Assembly: GCA_007694145.1 (NCBI GenBank)
Contig: RECF01000061.1
Coordinates: 1 to 53,401, forward strand
Source of the DNA: Acholeplasmatales bacterium
Lineage (GTDB): Bacteria; Bacillota_I; Bacilli_A; Izemoplasmatales; Izemoplasmataceae
Reading direction: 5' to 3'
DNA: 53,401 bases
Every line of letters starts with the position of its first letter. The first letter of the stretch is position 1. Made by a program: the position numbers and the translations under genes. The notes under the pieces are model-generated. The model did no database searches. It was given only the letters and a program-made list of their open reading frames with translations, and had not been told where the DNA came from. Positions 8,341 to 16,483 of this stretch are shown here, piece by piece.

Positions 8341-9246
8341 ATGATTGTTGCGATTGTCGGACCGACAGCTGTGGGAAAAACTGCCGTGTCTTTGGATGTT
8401 GCAGCGTTACTTGGTGCAGATATCGTATCGTGCGACAGCGTGCAGGTCTACCGGGGCCTCGATATTGGTAGTGCTAAAATTCCCCTCACACAACGGCGCG
8501 GTATCATACACCATATGATCGACATCCTTGAACCAGACGAGGCTTTCAGCGTGGCCGCTTTCCAACAAGTTGCCCGGGCGACCATCGATCGGCTTCGTGC
8601 GCAAAAAAAACCCGTTGTCTTGATTGGTGGCACGGGATATTACATGAAAAGTGTCTTGCATGACTTTCAGTTTTCCGGCAAGCGTGACCAGGCTTTTGAA
8701 GCACGTTTCATGGATTTTGACAATGAGACTCTGCATACATTGCTTACCCAACGCGACGTTATCCGGGCAGAGAAGATTCATCCGAACAATCGTAATAGAG
8801 TACTCCAAGCCCTTTACCGACTCGAGCATGGCCAGCCAATCGAAGCGGAACAAAAGGGGGATACGCCGTACTACCCCTATCACATGATAGGGCTTGATAT
8901 GGCGCGTGAGACGTTGTATGAACGGATTGATCAGCGTGTTGAGATGATGTTTGCGGAGGGATTGATCGAAGAAGTTGAAAGCTTGTATACACGCGGCATC
9001 AGGGGGCAAAGCGTTGAGGCGATCGGTTACCGCGAGTTGTATGCGGCATTCGAAGGCCGCATCACTATGGATGAGGCCAAAGCCCAAATCAAGCACCATA
9101 CTAGACGCTATGCGAAAAAACAGCGCACCTACTTTAAAAACCAGTTCGCGGCCAAGTGGTTTGATGTGGGCGAATACAATTGGACTGAATGCATGACAAA
9201 CCAGATAAAAGACTGGCGTGAAAACGTACGCGAAACGGATGGTTAA
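8341..9246 (+). CDS. miaA: tRNA dimethylallyltransferase MiaA
   Basis: 301 residues. Transfers a dimethylallyl group to N6 of A37 in tRNAs reading codons that begin with U. The P-loop GPTAVGKT is at 7-14, followed by the DSVQVYRGLDIGSAK signature (32-46), IGGTGYYMK (about 96-104), and the C-terminal EAIGYRELYAAFEG and HHTRRYAKKQRTYF. The size matches the family. It begins one base after the mutL stop and is surely co-transcribed with it. A terminator overlaps its stop codon. Confidence 0.96.
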   Translation: MIVAIVGPTAVGKTAVSLDVAALLGADIVSCDSVQVYRGLDIGSAKIPLTQRRGIIHHMIDILEPDEAFSVAAFQQVARATIDRLRAQKKPVVLIGGTGYYMKSVLHDFQFSGKRDQAFEARFMDFDNETLHTLLTQRDVIRAEKIHPNNRNRVLQALYRLEHGQPIEAEQKGDTPYYPYHMIGLDMARETLYERIDQRVEMMFAEGLIEEVESLYTRGIRGQSVEAIGYRELYAAFEGRITMDEAKAQIKHHTRRYAKKQRTYFKNQFAAKWFDVGEYNWTECMTNQIKDWRENVRETDG

Positions 9247-9259
9247 ACATCCGTTTTTT
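9233..9259 (+). terminator. Terminator of the mutL-miaA operon
   Basis: AACGGATG (9234-9241) pairs with CATCCGTT (9248-9255), followed by TTTT. The miaA stop codon lies in the loop. Confidence 0.85.
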
Positions 9260-9271
9260 CTGTGCTGAAAA

Positions 9272-9289
9272 TTGTAATTTATCATACAA
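9272..9289 (+). promoter_or_regulatory. Candidate Rex-like redox operator upstream of the hydrogenase operon
   Basis: TTGTAATTTATCATACAA is an 18-base imperfect palindrome with the TTGT...ACAA ends and total length of Rex (NAD+/NADH sensor) sites, but lacks the usual central GA/TC or TAA/TTA symmetry. It is about 80 bases upstream of the predicted transcription start, far for a simple repressor site. Rex control of H2-evolving hydrogenases is known in Clostridia; the assignment here is inference. Confidence 0.35.
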
Positions 9290-9305
9290 ATAAGCTGTAA
9301 TACAA

Positions 9306-9320
9306 ATGTAAACGTTTTTC
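9306..9320 (+). promoter_or_regulatory. Weak cre-like box upstream of hydC
   Basis: ATGTAAACGTTTTTC matches the CcpA box WTGNAARCGNWWWCA at 13 of 15 positions (the last two differ). It lies about 12 bases upstream of the -35 element, a position from which CcpA usually activates rather than represses. Supported mainly by the stronger cre boxes elsewhere in the window. Confidence 0.4.
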
Positions 9321-9331
9321 TCTGAAAAGGC

Positions 9332-9360
9332 TTTACAATGAACACTTTCAACGCTACAAT
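9332..9360 (+). promoter_or_regulatory. Promoter of the hydCBA operon
   Basis: TTTACA (9332-9337), a 17-base spacer and TACAAT (9355-9360), about 35 bases before the hydC start. Confidence 0.75.
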
Positions 9361-9394
9361 ATAACTGGATAAATATAGTGAATGGAGCGTTTTT

Positions 9395-9904
9395 ATGAAA
9401 AATAAGATCTTAGATATTTCATCGCTTGATCGCGCCCTTTTGGACCAACTCGATACGTACATCAAAAACCTTGAAGGCGACAATGAAGAAAACTTGATAC
9501 ATGTATTGCATCGTGCTCAAGCACTTTTTGGTCACCTGCCGCACAATTTACAGCTTTATGTTGCACGGGCCTTGAATCTTTCGGGTGCTAAAGTGAATGG
9601 TGTCGTCACATTTTACTCCTTTTTCAACGAGGAACCGACCGGGAAGTATGTTGTGAGTGTATGCATGGGAACGGCTTGCTTTGTCAAAGGGGCTGACAAG
9701 GTCTTACAAAAGATTTTAGATATCATCGGAACGAAGAAGAACGAGATGAGTGCCGATGGCCTGTTCACCGTCAAAGATGTTCGTTGCATCGGGGCCTGTG
9801 GATTAGCACCGGTTGTGACCATCAATGACAAGGTGTATGGCAAAGTCCAGGTGAATGATGTTGAAACGTTGATCGGACGCTACAAAGGAGGGCAAAGCGC
9901 ATGA
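9395..9904 (+). CDS. hydC: [FeFe] hydrogenase subunit HydC (NuoE-like [2Fe-2S] protein)
   Basis: 169 residues with a thioredoxin-like [2Fe-2S] fold like the 24-kDa subunit of complex I. An N-terminal helical part (AQALFGHLP...VVTFYSFF) is followed by the cluster ligands C-x4-C (CMGTAC) and C-x3-C (CIGAC). It passes electrons between the flavin subunit HydB and the hydrogenase HydA. The start ATG 9395 follows GGAGCG; the stop overlaps the hydB start by four bases (ATGA), indicating translational coupling. Confidence 0.92.
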   Translation: MKNKILDISSLDRALLDQLDTYIKNLEGDNEENLIHVLHRAQALFGHLPHNLQLYVARALNLSGAKVNGVVTFYSFFNEEPTGKYVVSVCMGTACFVKGADKVLQKILDIIGTKKNEMSADGLFTVKDVRCIGACGLAPVVTINDKVYGKVQVNDVETLIGRYKGGQSA

Positions 9905-11715
9905 ATGATTTGAAAGCATATCTTGAGAAGCGTGATGCTTTGCGTGCTAAAACGGTCCCACGCCTGACTTTGTTTTGTTGTGGTGGGACATCCTGTTTAT
10001 CTTCAGCAAGTGACGTCATCATTGAGTTGTTGCGGGGAAAAGTTGAAGCCCATGGTCTTGAGGCTGACATCGATGTTAAACAGGTCGGTTGCTTGAGATT
10101 GTGTGGTGAAGGGCCACTTATTTTTGTCGAACCCGATGATATTACCTATGTGCAAGTACAAGTTGAAGATGTGGATGATATATTTACCCAACACATCTTG
10201 AACAAGCAAACCGTTGAACGACTACTCGTCACCGAACCCGACGGCAGTTGGGTCAGCAGTTATCGTGAGATGCCTTTTTACAAGACACAACATCGTATCG
10301 CACTACGCAATTGTGGTGAAATCGACCCTAGGGACATTGGTGCCTATATCGCCCGTGATGGCTATCATGCATTGGCACTTTGCCTGCTTGAGCAAACACC
10401 AGAACAAGTCATCGAAACCATAAAACAAAGCGGTCTGCGCGGTCGCGGGGGTGGGGGTTTTCCAACAGGATTGAAATGGGCCTATACCGCTGCCGTAAAA
10501 AGCGAAGAGAAATACGTGATTTGTAATGCTGATGAAGGTGATCCTGGTGCATTCATGGACCGCAGCATCATCGAAGGCGACCCCCATTCACTTGTTGAGG
10601 CCATGACGATTGCCGCCTATGCAATTGGTGCAAAACAAGGCTACATATACATTCGGGCCGAGTACGCCATTTCCATTGAACCACTCAAGCTCGCCTTGGA
10701 TAAAGCACGTGAACATGGTTTTCTCGGTGATAACATTTTTGGGACGACTTTTTGCTTTGACATCGATATCAAGCTTGGGGCAGGCGCCTTTGTATGCGGT
10801 GAAGAAACGGCATTGATCCGCTCGATGGAAGGTCACCGTGGTGAACCGGACAAGAAGCCGCCCTTCCCAAGTGAGTCGGGATTTCGGGATAAGCCGACTT
10901 CAGTCAATAATGTCGAAACCTTTGTCAATGTCCCAGCCATCATCTTAAACGGCGCCGCATGGTTTGCTTCGTATGGAACAGAGAAATCCAAAGGGACCAA
11001 GGTATTTGCTTTAGCTGGGAACATAAAAAACATCGGTCTTGTGGAAGTCCCCATGGGGACGACATTCAATGAAATTATCTATGAAATCGGTGGCGGGCAC
11101 CCAGAAGGCAAAGAAATCAAAGGCGTTCAAATCGGCGGACCGAGTGGCGGCGTCATTACGCGCGACTACTTTGACACCCCCATTGATTATGATTCCCTCA
11201 CTGCCATCGGGGCCATGATGGGCTCAGGTGGTATGATCGTCATGGACGAAGATACGGATATGGTTGAAATTGCAAAGTTTTATCTCGATTTCACCCAAGA
11301 AGAATCTTGCGGAAAGTGCACGCCATGCCGCATCGGCACGAAACGTCTTTTCGAAATACTCGAACGTCTCACTTCCATGCAAGGCGAACCATCAGACCTT
11401 GACAAACTCGAAACATTGGCCCGAAATATTCAGGCTGCTTCCTTGTGTGGTTTAGGCCAGTCGGCACCCAATCCGGTGTTGAGTACCATGAAGTACTTCA
11501 GGGAAGAATATGAAGCATATGCTTACCGCACAAAAAAAACCAAGTATACCATTGATCCCAAAAAATGTATCGGCTGCACGAAATGCGCCCGAGTTTGTCC
11601 GGTCGCCTGTATTCGCGGGGTCGTCCGTGAAGTACATATTGTTGAAGAAGCCGAGTGTATCGCATGCGGAGCGTGCTACGATGCGTGTCCTGTCGATGCT
11701 GTGCTGAGACCTTAG
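9901..11715 (+). CDS. hydB: [FeFe] hydrogenase subunit HydB (NuoF-like NADH-binding flavoprotein)
   Basis: 604 residues. Domains in order: an N-terminal thioredoxin-like [2Fe-2S] module (CCGGTSC...CLRLC, about 26-70); the NuoF core with GRGGGGFPTGLKW for NADH and NADEGDPGAFMDR/GAGAFVCGEETAL for FMN (about 175-320); an SLBB-like part; a [4Fe-4S] site ESCGKCTPCR (about 463-472); and a C-terminal ferredoxin module with two CxxCxxCxxxC sets (CIGCTKCARVC, CIACGACYDAC). This is the architecture of HydB in electron-bifurcating hydrogenases, which couple NADH and reduced ferredoxin to H2. It lies between hydC and hydA in one operon. Bifurcation is inferred from the subunit set, not shown. Confidence 0.93.
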   Translation: MNDLKAYLEKRDALRAKTVPRLTLFCCGGTSCLSSASDVIIELLRGKVEAHGLEADIDVKQVGCLRLCGEGPLIFVEPDDITYVQVQVEDVDDIFTQHILNKQTVERLLVTEPDGSWVSSYREMPFYKTQHRIALRNCGEIDPRDIGAYIARDGYHALALCLLEQTPEQVIETIKQSGLRGRGGGGFPTGLKWAYTAAVKSEEKYVICNADEGDPGAFMDRSIIEGDPHSLVEAMTIAAYAIGAKQGYIYIRAEYAISIEPLKLALDKAREHGFLGDNIFGTTFCFDIDIKLGAGAFVCGEETALIRSMEGHRGEPDKKPPFPSESGFRDKPTSVNNVETFVNVPAIILNGAAWFASYGTEKSKGTKVFALAGNIKNIGLVEVPMGTTFNEIIYEIGGGHPEGKEIKGVQIGGPSGGVITRDYFDTPIDYDSLTAIGAMMGSGGMIVMDEDTDMVEIAKFYLDFTQEESCGKCTPCRIGTKRLFEILERLTSMQGEPSDLDKLETLARNIQAASLCGLGQSAPNPVLSTMKYFREEYEAYAYRTKKTKYTIDPKKCIGCTKCARVCPVACIRGVVREVHIVEEAECIACGACYDACPVDAVLRP

Positions 11716-11727
11716 GAGGATGATCAT

Positions 11728-13482
11728 ATGAAACTGATAGAAAAAATGATCCGTTGTTCCATCAACGGTATTACCCTCGACGTTGAGGCAGGGACAACCA
11801 TATTGCAAGCAGCTAAAAAGGTCGGCGTTGACGTACCCACATTGTGTCATCTCGATTTACATGACATCGGGATTGCCAATCAAAGCGCCAACTGCCGGGT
11901 GTGTCTCGTTGAAGATGAGAAGCGGCATCAGCTCGTACCAGCTTGCGCTGAAAAGGTTGTCGAAGGCATGGCTGTTCAGACCGATTCGCTCAAAGCGGTC
12001 ATGGCACGTAGAACCAGTCTTGAACTGTTGTTGTCAAACCATCCTCAGGATTGCTTGACATGCATCAAAAATCTTGACTGTGAACTGCAGACGCTCGCCC
12101 ATGACATGAACATCAAGGAGATTCACTATCCTGGGGAGAAGATGAACCACCCACTTGATTTAACATCAAAGGGCATTTCCAAAGACTCCAACAAGTGCAT
12201 CATGTGCCGTCGCTGCATCACCATGTGCGATGAAGTGCAGACGGTTGGCATCCTCAGTCCTCTCAAGCGTGGCTTTGACGTCGTGGTAGCCACCGCGTTT
12301 CACTTGGACATGGACCAAACGAGTTGCACCTATTGTGGGCAATGTGTGTCGGTTTGTCCAACCGCAGCCCTTGCGGAGATGAACGATACGCCGAAAGTCT
12401 GGCGGGCGCTGAATCATCCGGAAAAACATGTGGTGGTCCAGATTGCACCAGCTGTCCGTGTCGCACTGGCCGAAGAATTCGGGTTTCCGCCTGGAGAAAT
12501 ATCGACTGGCAAAATTGTAGCAGCCCTCAAACGGCTCCGTTTTGATACCGTGGTTGACACCAACTTCGGGGCGGATCTCACGGTTATCGAGGAAGCCCAT
12601 GAACTTGTCGATCGTATGGAAAACGGGGGACGGTTGCCGATGTTGACATCGTGCTGCCCAGCTTGGGTGCAGTTTATCGAACATCAGTTTCCTGAGTTGC
12701 TCGATGTGCCCTCTTCATGCAAATCACCCCAACAGATGGTCGGCACGCTGATAAAAAGTTATTACGCGGAAAAACGCGCCATCGATCCGAAGAAAATTGT
12801 TTCAGTGTCGGTCATGCCGTGTCTGGCAAAAAAAGCTGAGGCCGCCCGCGATGAGTTCCACCAAAATGGTTTGCGCGACGTTGATTATGTCATTACAACT
12901 CGGGAACTTGCGCGGATGATTAAAGAAGCAGCCATTGACTTCAAGACATTGCAAGAACAACCATTTGATGAATTATTGAGCGATTCAACCGGTGCAGCAG
13001 CCATTTTTGGAACCACCGGCGGCGTTTTAGAAGCCGCAGCACGCACAGCCTATGAGATGATGACAGGTAAAGAGTTAAAAGAAGTCGACTTCACCGCTAT
13101 TCGGGGGCTTGAGGGAGTCCGTGAAGCGACCATCCCGATGGGAGAGCGCAGTTTGCGAATCGGTATTGCCCATGAACTGGGCAATGCGCGTAAGCTTCTT
13201 GAAGCCATCCGTGATGGTAAAAGCCATTTCGACCTGATTGAAATCATGGCGTGTCCCGGTGGGTGCATCGGTGGCGGTGGCCAACCGTATCATCACGGCC
13301 GTCTTGATGTGATCAAGGCCCGACAAGAAGCGTTGTATCGTCTTGATGCGACCTTGCCAAAGCGGAAGTCACATCAGAATGAAGAAGTTATTCAACTGTA
13401 TGATGTGTTTCTTGAAAAACCTGGCTCACACAAAGCACATCAATTACTTCACACAACATACAGCGCCAAAACGCGCATATAA
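11728..13482 (+). CDS. hydA: [FeFe] hydrogenase catalytic subunit HydA
   Basis: 584 residues. AGGAGG at 11714-11719 lies 8 bases before the ATG. N-terminal [2Fe-2S] domain (CHLD...CRVC...C), a His/Cys-ligated [4Fe-4S] site (HPQDCLTCIKNLDC), two ferredoxin clusters (CIMCRRCITMC, CTYCGQCVSVC), then the H-cluster domain. All three signatures are intact: TSCCPAW with Cys 309/310, MPCLAKK with Cys 365, and MACPGGCIGGGGQPY with Cys 509/513. The enzyme makes or consumes H2 in the cytoplasm. It lacks the extra C-terminal [2Fe-2S] domain of Thermotoga HydA. The maturases HydE, HydF and HydG are not in the window and must lie elsewhere. Confidence 0.96.
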   Translation: MKLIEKMIRCSINGITLDVEAGTTILQAAKKVGVDVPTLCHLDLHDIGIANQSANCRVCLVEDEKRHQLVPACAEKVVEGMAVQTDSLKAVMARRTSLELLLSNHPQDCLTCIKNLDCELQTLAHDMNIKEIHYPGEKMNHPLDLTSKGISKDSNKCIMCRRCITMCDEVQTVGILSPLKRGFDVVVATAFHLDMDQTSCTYCGQCVSVCPTAALAEMNDTPKVWRALNHPEKHVVVQIAPAVRVALAEEFGFPPGEISTGKIVAALKRLRFDTVVDTNFGADLTVIEEAHELVDRMENGGRLPMLTSCCPAWVQFIEHQFPELLDVPSSCKSPQQMVGTLIKSYYAEKRAIDPKKIVSVSVMPCLAKKAEAARDEFHQNGLRDVDYVITTRELARMIKEAAIDFKTLQEQPFDELLSDSTGAAAIFGTTGGVLEAAARTAYEMMTGKELKEVDFTAIRGLEGVREATIPMGERSLRIGIAHELGNARKLLEAIRDGKSHFDLIEIMACPGGCIGGGGQPYHHGRLDVIKARQEALYRLDATLPKRKSHQNEEVIQLYDVFLEKPGSHKAHQLLHTTYSAKTRI

Positions 13483-13517
13483 AAAATCCCCTTCGGTCAA
13501 GACGGCCGAAGGGGATT
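13481..13517 (-). terminator. Terminator between convergent hydA and aminotransferase genes
   Basis: AATCCCCTTCGG (13485-13496) pairs with CCGAAGGGGATT (13506-13517). On the minus strand the hairpin is followed by TTTTTT, so it is a standard terminator for the leftward operon; it may also stop hydA transcription. Confidence 0.85.
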
Positions 13518-13520
13518 GCT

Positions 13521-14798
13521 TTATGATGAGGAGGGGGTGTCTTCACGGCTTGCAAGGATATCATCGAGAGCGACTTTGACGCGCTCGGCTAAGCCGTAAA
13601 GCTTCTTTTTTGGAATACTGCAAATGGCAACACGCAAGCCACCGTAAACATTGACGAAGAAAATATTGAGCGTTTTGAGTTTAAGGTGAAGTTCATTTTT
13701 AATGACTTGTCGGTCAACACGAATCGTAACGAAAAACCCTTCGTTGTAAGGATATAGCGGGAGACCGACCGCTTCGGCTTCGGCAACGAATATCGCTGCC
13801 CGCTCATTGAGTAACGTGACATAATCAGCCTTTTCAGCAAGATAGGTTTGTTTCAATTCTGGGTTCAAGGCCAAATCCGCGAAAACGCGCATGCCACCGT
13901 TGTTGACCGTTGACCAGACCCCGCGTGCCGTGTTGGCGCATGCATGCATGAACTTTTCACGTTGAGTCTGATTCGAAGATAGCAAAATTTGTGCACCAAC
14001 ACGCATCCCGTAAGCGGTCAAAGTCTTCGAGACGCTAAAGGCAATCACGACGAGTATATTTTCTGAGAGTCGCGTATAACGTTCAAACATCCGTTTGTAC
14101 GCATCGCCCATCACATTGTAGTCGATATAAGCGATGTCATGCAGCAAAATGACTGGACCATTCTGCGCCAACTTTTCAATAATCTCAACGACTTTGTCCC
14201 ATTCGCTCTCAGTCATTGTATAACCTGTCGGGTTTTGGCAGGGATCATTGATAAACGCCAAAACTTTGCCTTGTTCTTTCATCACCTTTTCACAGGTTGA
14301 CTCGAACGCATCCAAGTTGAAAGTGCCTGCTTCAGAGAACAGTGTGTAACTTTCAATGTCGACACGATGTTCCTTAGCAATGGTCACATAAGGCCCCCAA
14401 CCAATATCAGGATAGATGACTTTTTGACCGGGCATCAAGCTGTTTTTAATCGTACTCGACAACGCACCCGTCCCACCCGGAGTGGCTATGATGTCACAAG
14501 AGGGAGAAAAACCAACCGCTTCAAACAACCAATCTTTGACTGCTCGACGGTATTCTTCCGAACCCATGATACTGCCGGCGTACTTGGCTTTTTGGATATC
14601 ATCGACTTTGTCGAAGGCCCGGTAGACACTATCAAAGGTCAATAGTTTTCCGTCCTCGTCAAAATAGGTGCCAAATGCACCGTTTACAACATGCTCTGGG
14701 CCATCGCGTCGCATCGCTTCAATCGCCCCGATACTTGCTTCAAATACCGTATCGACAATTTCCTTGTCATGCACGGCTTCACTGACGAACAACTTCAT
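13521..14798 (-). CDS. PLP-dependent aminotransferase class I/II (aspartate/aromatic type)
   Basis: 425 residues. Fold-type I aminotransferase: GGTGALS near 108-114 (cofactor phosphate), NDPCQNPTGY at 184-193, the SVSKTLTAYGMRVG motif with the PLP-binding Lys at 258, and a C-terminal GLRVAICS with the substrate-carboxylate Arg. The sequence pattern recalls the AspC/TyrB group, so aspartate or an aromatic amino acid is the likely donor with 2-oxoglutarate as acceptor, but specificity cannot be read reliably. It is the last gene of the buk-ptb-bcd-pckA unit, four bases after pckA. Making oxaloacetate from aspartate for PEP carboxykinase would fit. Confidence 0.85.
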   Translation of the reverse strand: MKLFVSEAVHDKEIVDTVFEASIGAIEAMRRDGPEHVVNGAFGTYFDEDGKLLTFDSVYRAFDKVDDIQKAKYAGSIMGSEEYRRAVKDWLFEAVGFSPSCDIIATPGGTGALSSTIKNSLMPGQKVIYPDIGWGPYVTIAKEHRVDIESYTLFSEAGTFNLDAFESTCEKVMKEQGKVLAFINDPCQNPTGYTMTESEWDKVVEIIEKLAQNGPVILLHDIAYIDYNVMGDAYKRMFERYTRLSENILVVIAFSVSKTLTAYGMRVGAQILLSSNQTQREKFMHACANTARGVWSTVNNGGMRVFADLALNPELKQTYLAEKADYVTLLNERAAIFVAEAEAVGLPLYPYNEGFFVTIRVDRQVIKNELHLKLKTLNIFFVNVYGGLRVAICSIPKKKLYGLAERVKVALDDILASREDTPSSS

Positions 14799-14802
14799 GG
14801 CA

Positions 14803-16437
14803 TCACTTCCGGTTATCTAAATTGAGTCGTGACATGACACTATCGATAGCTTCTTTTGGGAGGCGTTCCTCACCGTCAAGTTGTTGCAAGTACTCAAGCC
14901 GTTGACGCATTCTTGCAGTGAAGGCTTCGACATACGTTGCATCATTGAAATCAGGGACCAAGTCAGGTGAGAGGGCATAAGATAAATCCGCAAACAGTTC
15001 AAACGGTTTCAAGTCGATGGACTTATTGACAACGGCTTCAACTAAACTCAGTGTAACATGAGGGGGAATTTTTTTCTTGCCGAAATGGCCGGTATTGAGG
15101 ATATAGCATTCTACAGCGTGCTGCTCAAACAAATGCTTGAAATGGTCGTAATCCGAAGCAAGTGGATACAGTCTAAACGGATTGGCGTAGGGAACCATGG
15201 CCAGTTTCGTCGTATCCGCACCATGTTCGGCACTCGTTCGTTTAGTAGCCAATGTCGCACCAAGTGTCGCAGCTAAAGCCGGATCATGGACTTTCATGAG
15301 TGGCGGTAAGGCATCATCTTTCATAATCCAAAAAATAGCCTTGATGGGTTCAGTAAAGCAGTAGGCACGGTCCGCTGTCCAAAATTTGGATTTGACGGCT
15401 CTACCGTTACCGTTGCGGATGTCTTCTGTTACGGGGACAACAGCACCGGTGTCATCCCGTGTCACGCCGACATTTTGCAAAGTCAATAAATACCGGTGGT
15501 CGGGGCTGTCAGTCGGATAGTCTTGCACTTTGTCAAAATAGGTGGGTTCAAGCGATACGGTCGCGCCATCGGTGTTGTCAATGACAAATGCATCATCGTG
15601 TAATACGGTTACGTGACCGAGATTTGGATGCTTGGCATGTGTGATGGTACTCTTGCCAGAACCCGACAAACCGAAAACACCCATGACAAATGGTTGTGCA
15701 TCGTCTGTTTCAAAACGCTTCAAGCCACCGTGACACGGGGTGAAGCCTTGTCTTTCAGCAATGGACCAGGCCATGGTGAGTGAGCCCTTTTTGTGCTCAC
15801 CAAAGTAACGCATCCCAAAAAGGGCTGCGCAGTTGTGGTCGCGATCAAAGACACAAAGACCTTCCGGATGGCCGTCAATAAATGTATCCGGATCGGAATA
15901 AAGCAAAATGTCTCCCTCATCGAATAGATTCGAGTTGGCGTACATGGCCATCGTTTCCGTGTCCAAAACCTGAAAGTTGAGCATCCAGGAGTAAAGTGTG
16001 TTTTCATAGCCCTCTGGAATCAGCAAATGGGCCTTGACACTGAACTTTTCATGCAAACCGATTACAGCTGTCGCATGATACAGGGTGCGATAGCGGTTTT
16101 CAAACAGCCCTTCGCGGAGTATTTTGGCATAATAATCGACTGTCTCGTTGCTGACAATGCGACGCGCCTGAGCTTGCCGCCCTGTGATGGCACCGTCATT
16201 GAAGAGCAAGACTTTCGCATCACTCGGTAAACCGAGGGCTTCAGGTTGTTCAACAGGCAGATCCGTGATAACGGTCCCGGGGGAATGTTTGGCAAGGTGA
16301 TACGCTTCCTCGAGTGTTTCGACGCGGATGACGTTGTTTTGGAAATACGCGGTCTCAAGTGTGGTCCGAATCCGATTGAACAGCTTCGGGTTCATACCGC
16401 CGATATCCGTTTTAGGTAAATGACTTTTAGTCGCCAT
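14803..16437 (-). CDS. pckA: Phosphoenolpyruvate carboxykinase (ATP type), divergent
   Basis: 544 residues from ATG 16437, set by AGAGGAG just upstream; a longer frame to 16452 has no ribosome site. It interconverts oxaloacetate + ATP and PEP + CO2 + ADP. The PEPCK-type P-loop is GVFGLSGSGKST (about 265-276; the usual form is GLSGTGKTT), followed by HDDAFVID as the metal-binding kinase-2 motif. A conserved-looking PPLMKVHDPALAATLGATLATKRTS stretch and an ending like the family's complete the match. Overall divergence from Bacillus and E. coli PckA is clear, so a specialised paralogue cannot be excluded. In an amino-acid fermenter it could run in either direction. It sits behind a hairpin that overlaps the bcd stop. 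Confidence 0.78.
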   Translation of the reverse strand: MATKSHLPKTDIGGMNPKLFNRIRTTLETAYFQNNVIRVETLEEAYHLAKHSPGTVITDLPVEQPEALGLPSDAKVLLFNDGAITGRQAQARRIVSNETVDYYAKILREGLFENRYRTLYHATAVIGLHEKFSVKAHLLIPEGYENTLYSWMLNFQVLDTETMAMYANSNLFDEGDILLYSDPDTFIDGHPEGLCVFDRDHNCAALFGMRYFGEHKKGSLTMAWSIAERQGFTPCHGGLKRFETDDAQPFVMGVFGLSGSGKSTITHAKHPNLGHVTVLHDDAFVIDNTDGATVSLEPTYFDKVQDYPTDSPDHRYLLTLQNVGVTRDDTGAVVPVTEDIRNGNGRAVKSKFWTADRAYCFTEPIKAIFWIMKDDALPPLMKVHDPALAATLGATLATKRTSAEHGADTTKLAMVPYANPFRLYPLASDYDHFKHLFEQHAVECYILNTGHFGKKKIPPHVTLSLVEAVVNKSIDLKPFELFADLSYALSPDLVPDFNDATYVEAFTARMRQRLEYLQQLDGEERLPKEAIDSVMSRLNLDNRK

Positions 16438-16456
16438 GATAACTCCTCTCAAGACG

Positions 16457-16483
16457 ATAAAAAAGCAGAGACTGCTTTTTTAT
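16457..16483 (-). terminator. Hairpin between bcd and pckA (partial terminator)
   Basis: ATAAAAAAGCAG (16457-16468), loop AGA, CTGCTTTTTTAT (16472-16483). The stem has a built-in T-tract on the minus strand and includes the bcd stop codon. It probably reduces, rather than abolishes, read-through into pckA, giving lower expression of the distal two genes. Confidence 0.6.

Noticed and set aside
8407-9483. 358-codon antisense frame opposite miaA
   Set aside because: It lies opposite a clear miaA and the start of hydC, has no ribosome site and no recognisable domain; a reading-frame shadow of a GC-balanced gene.
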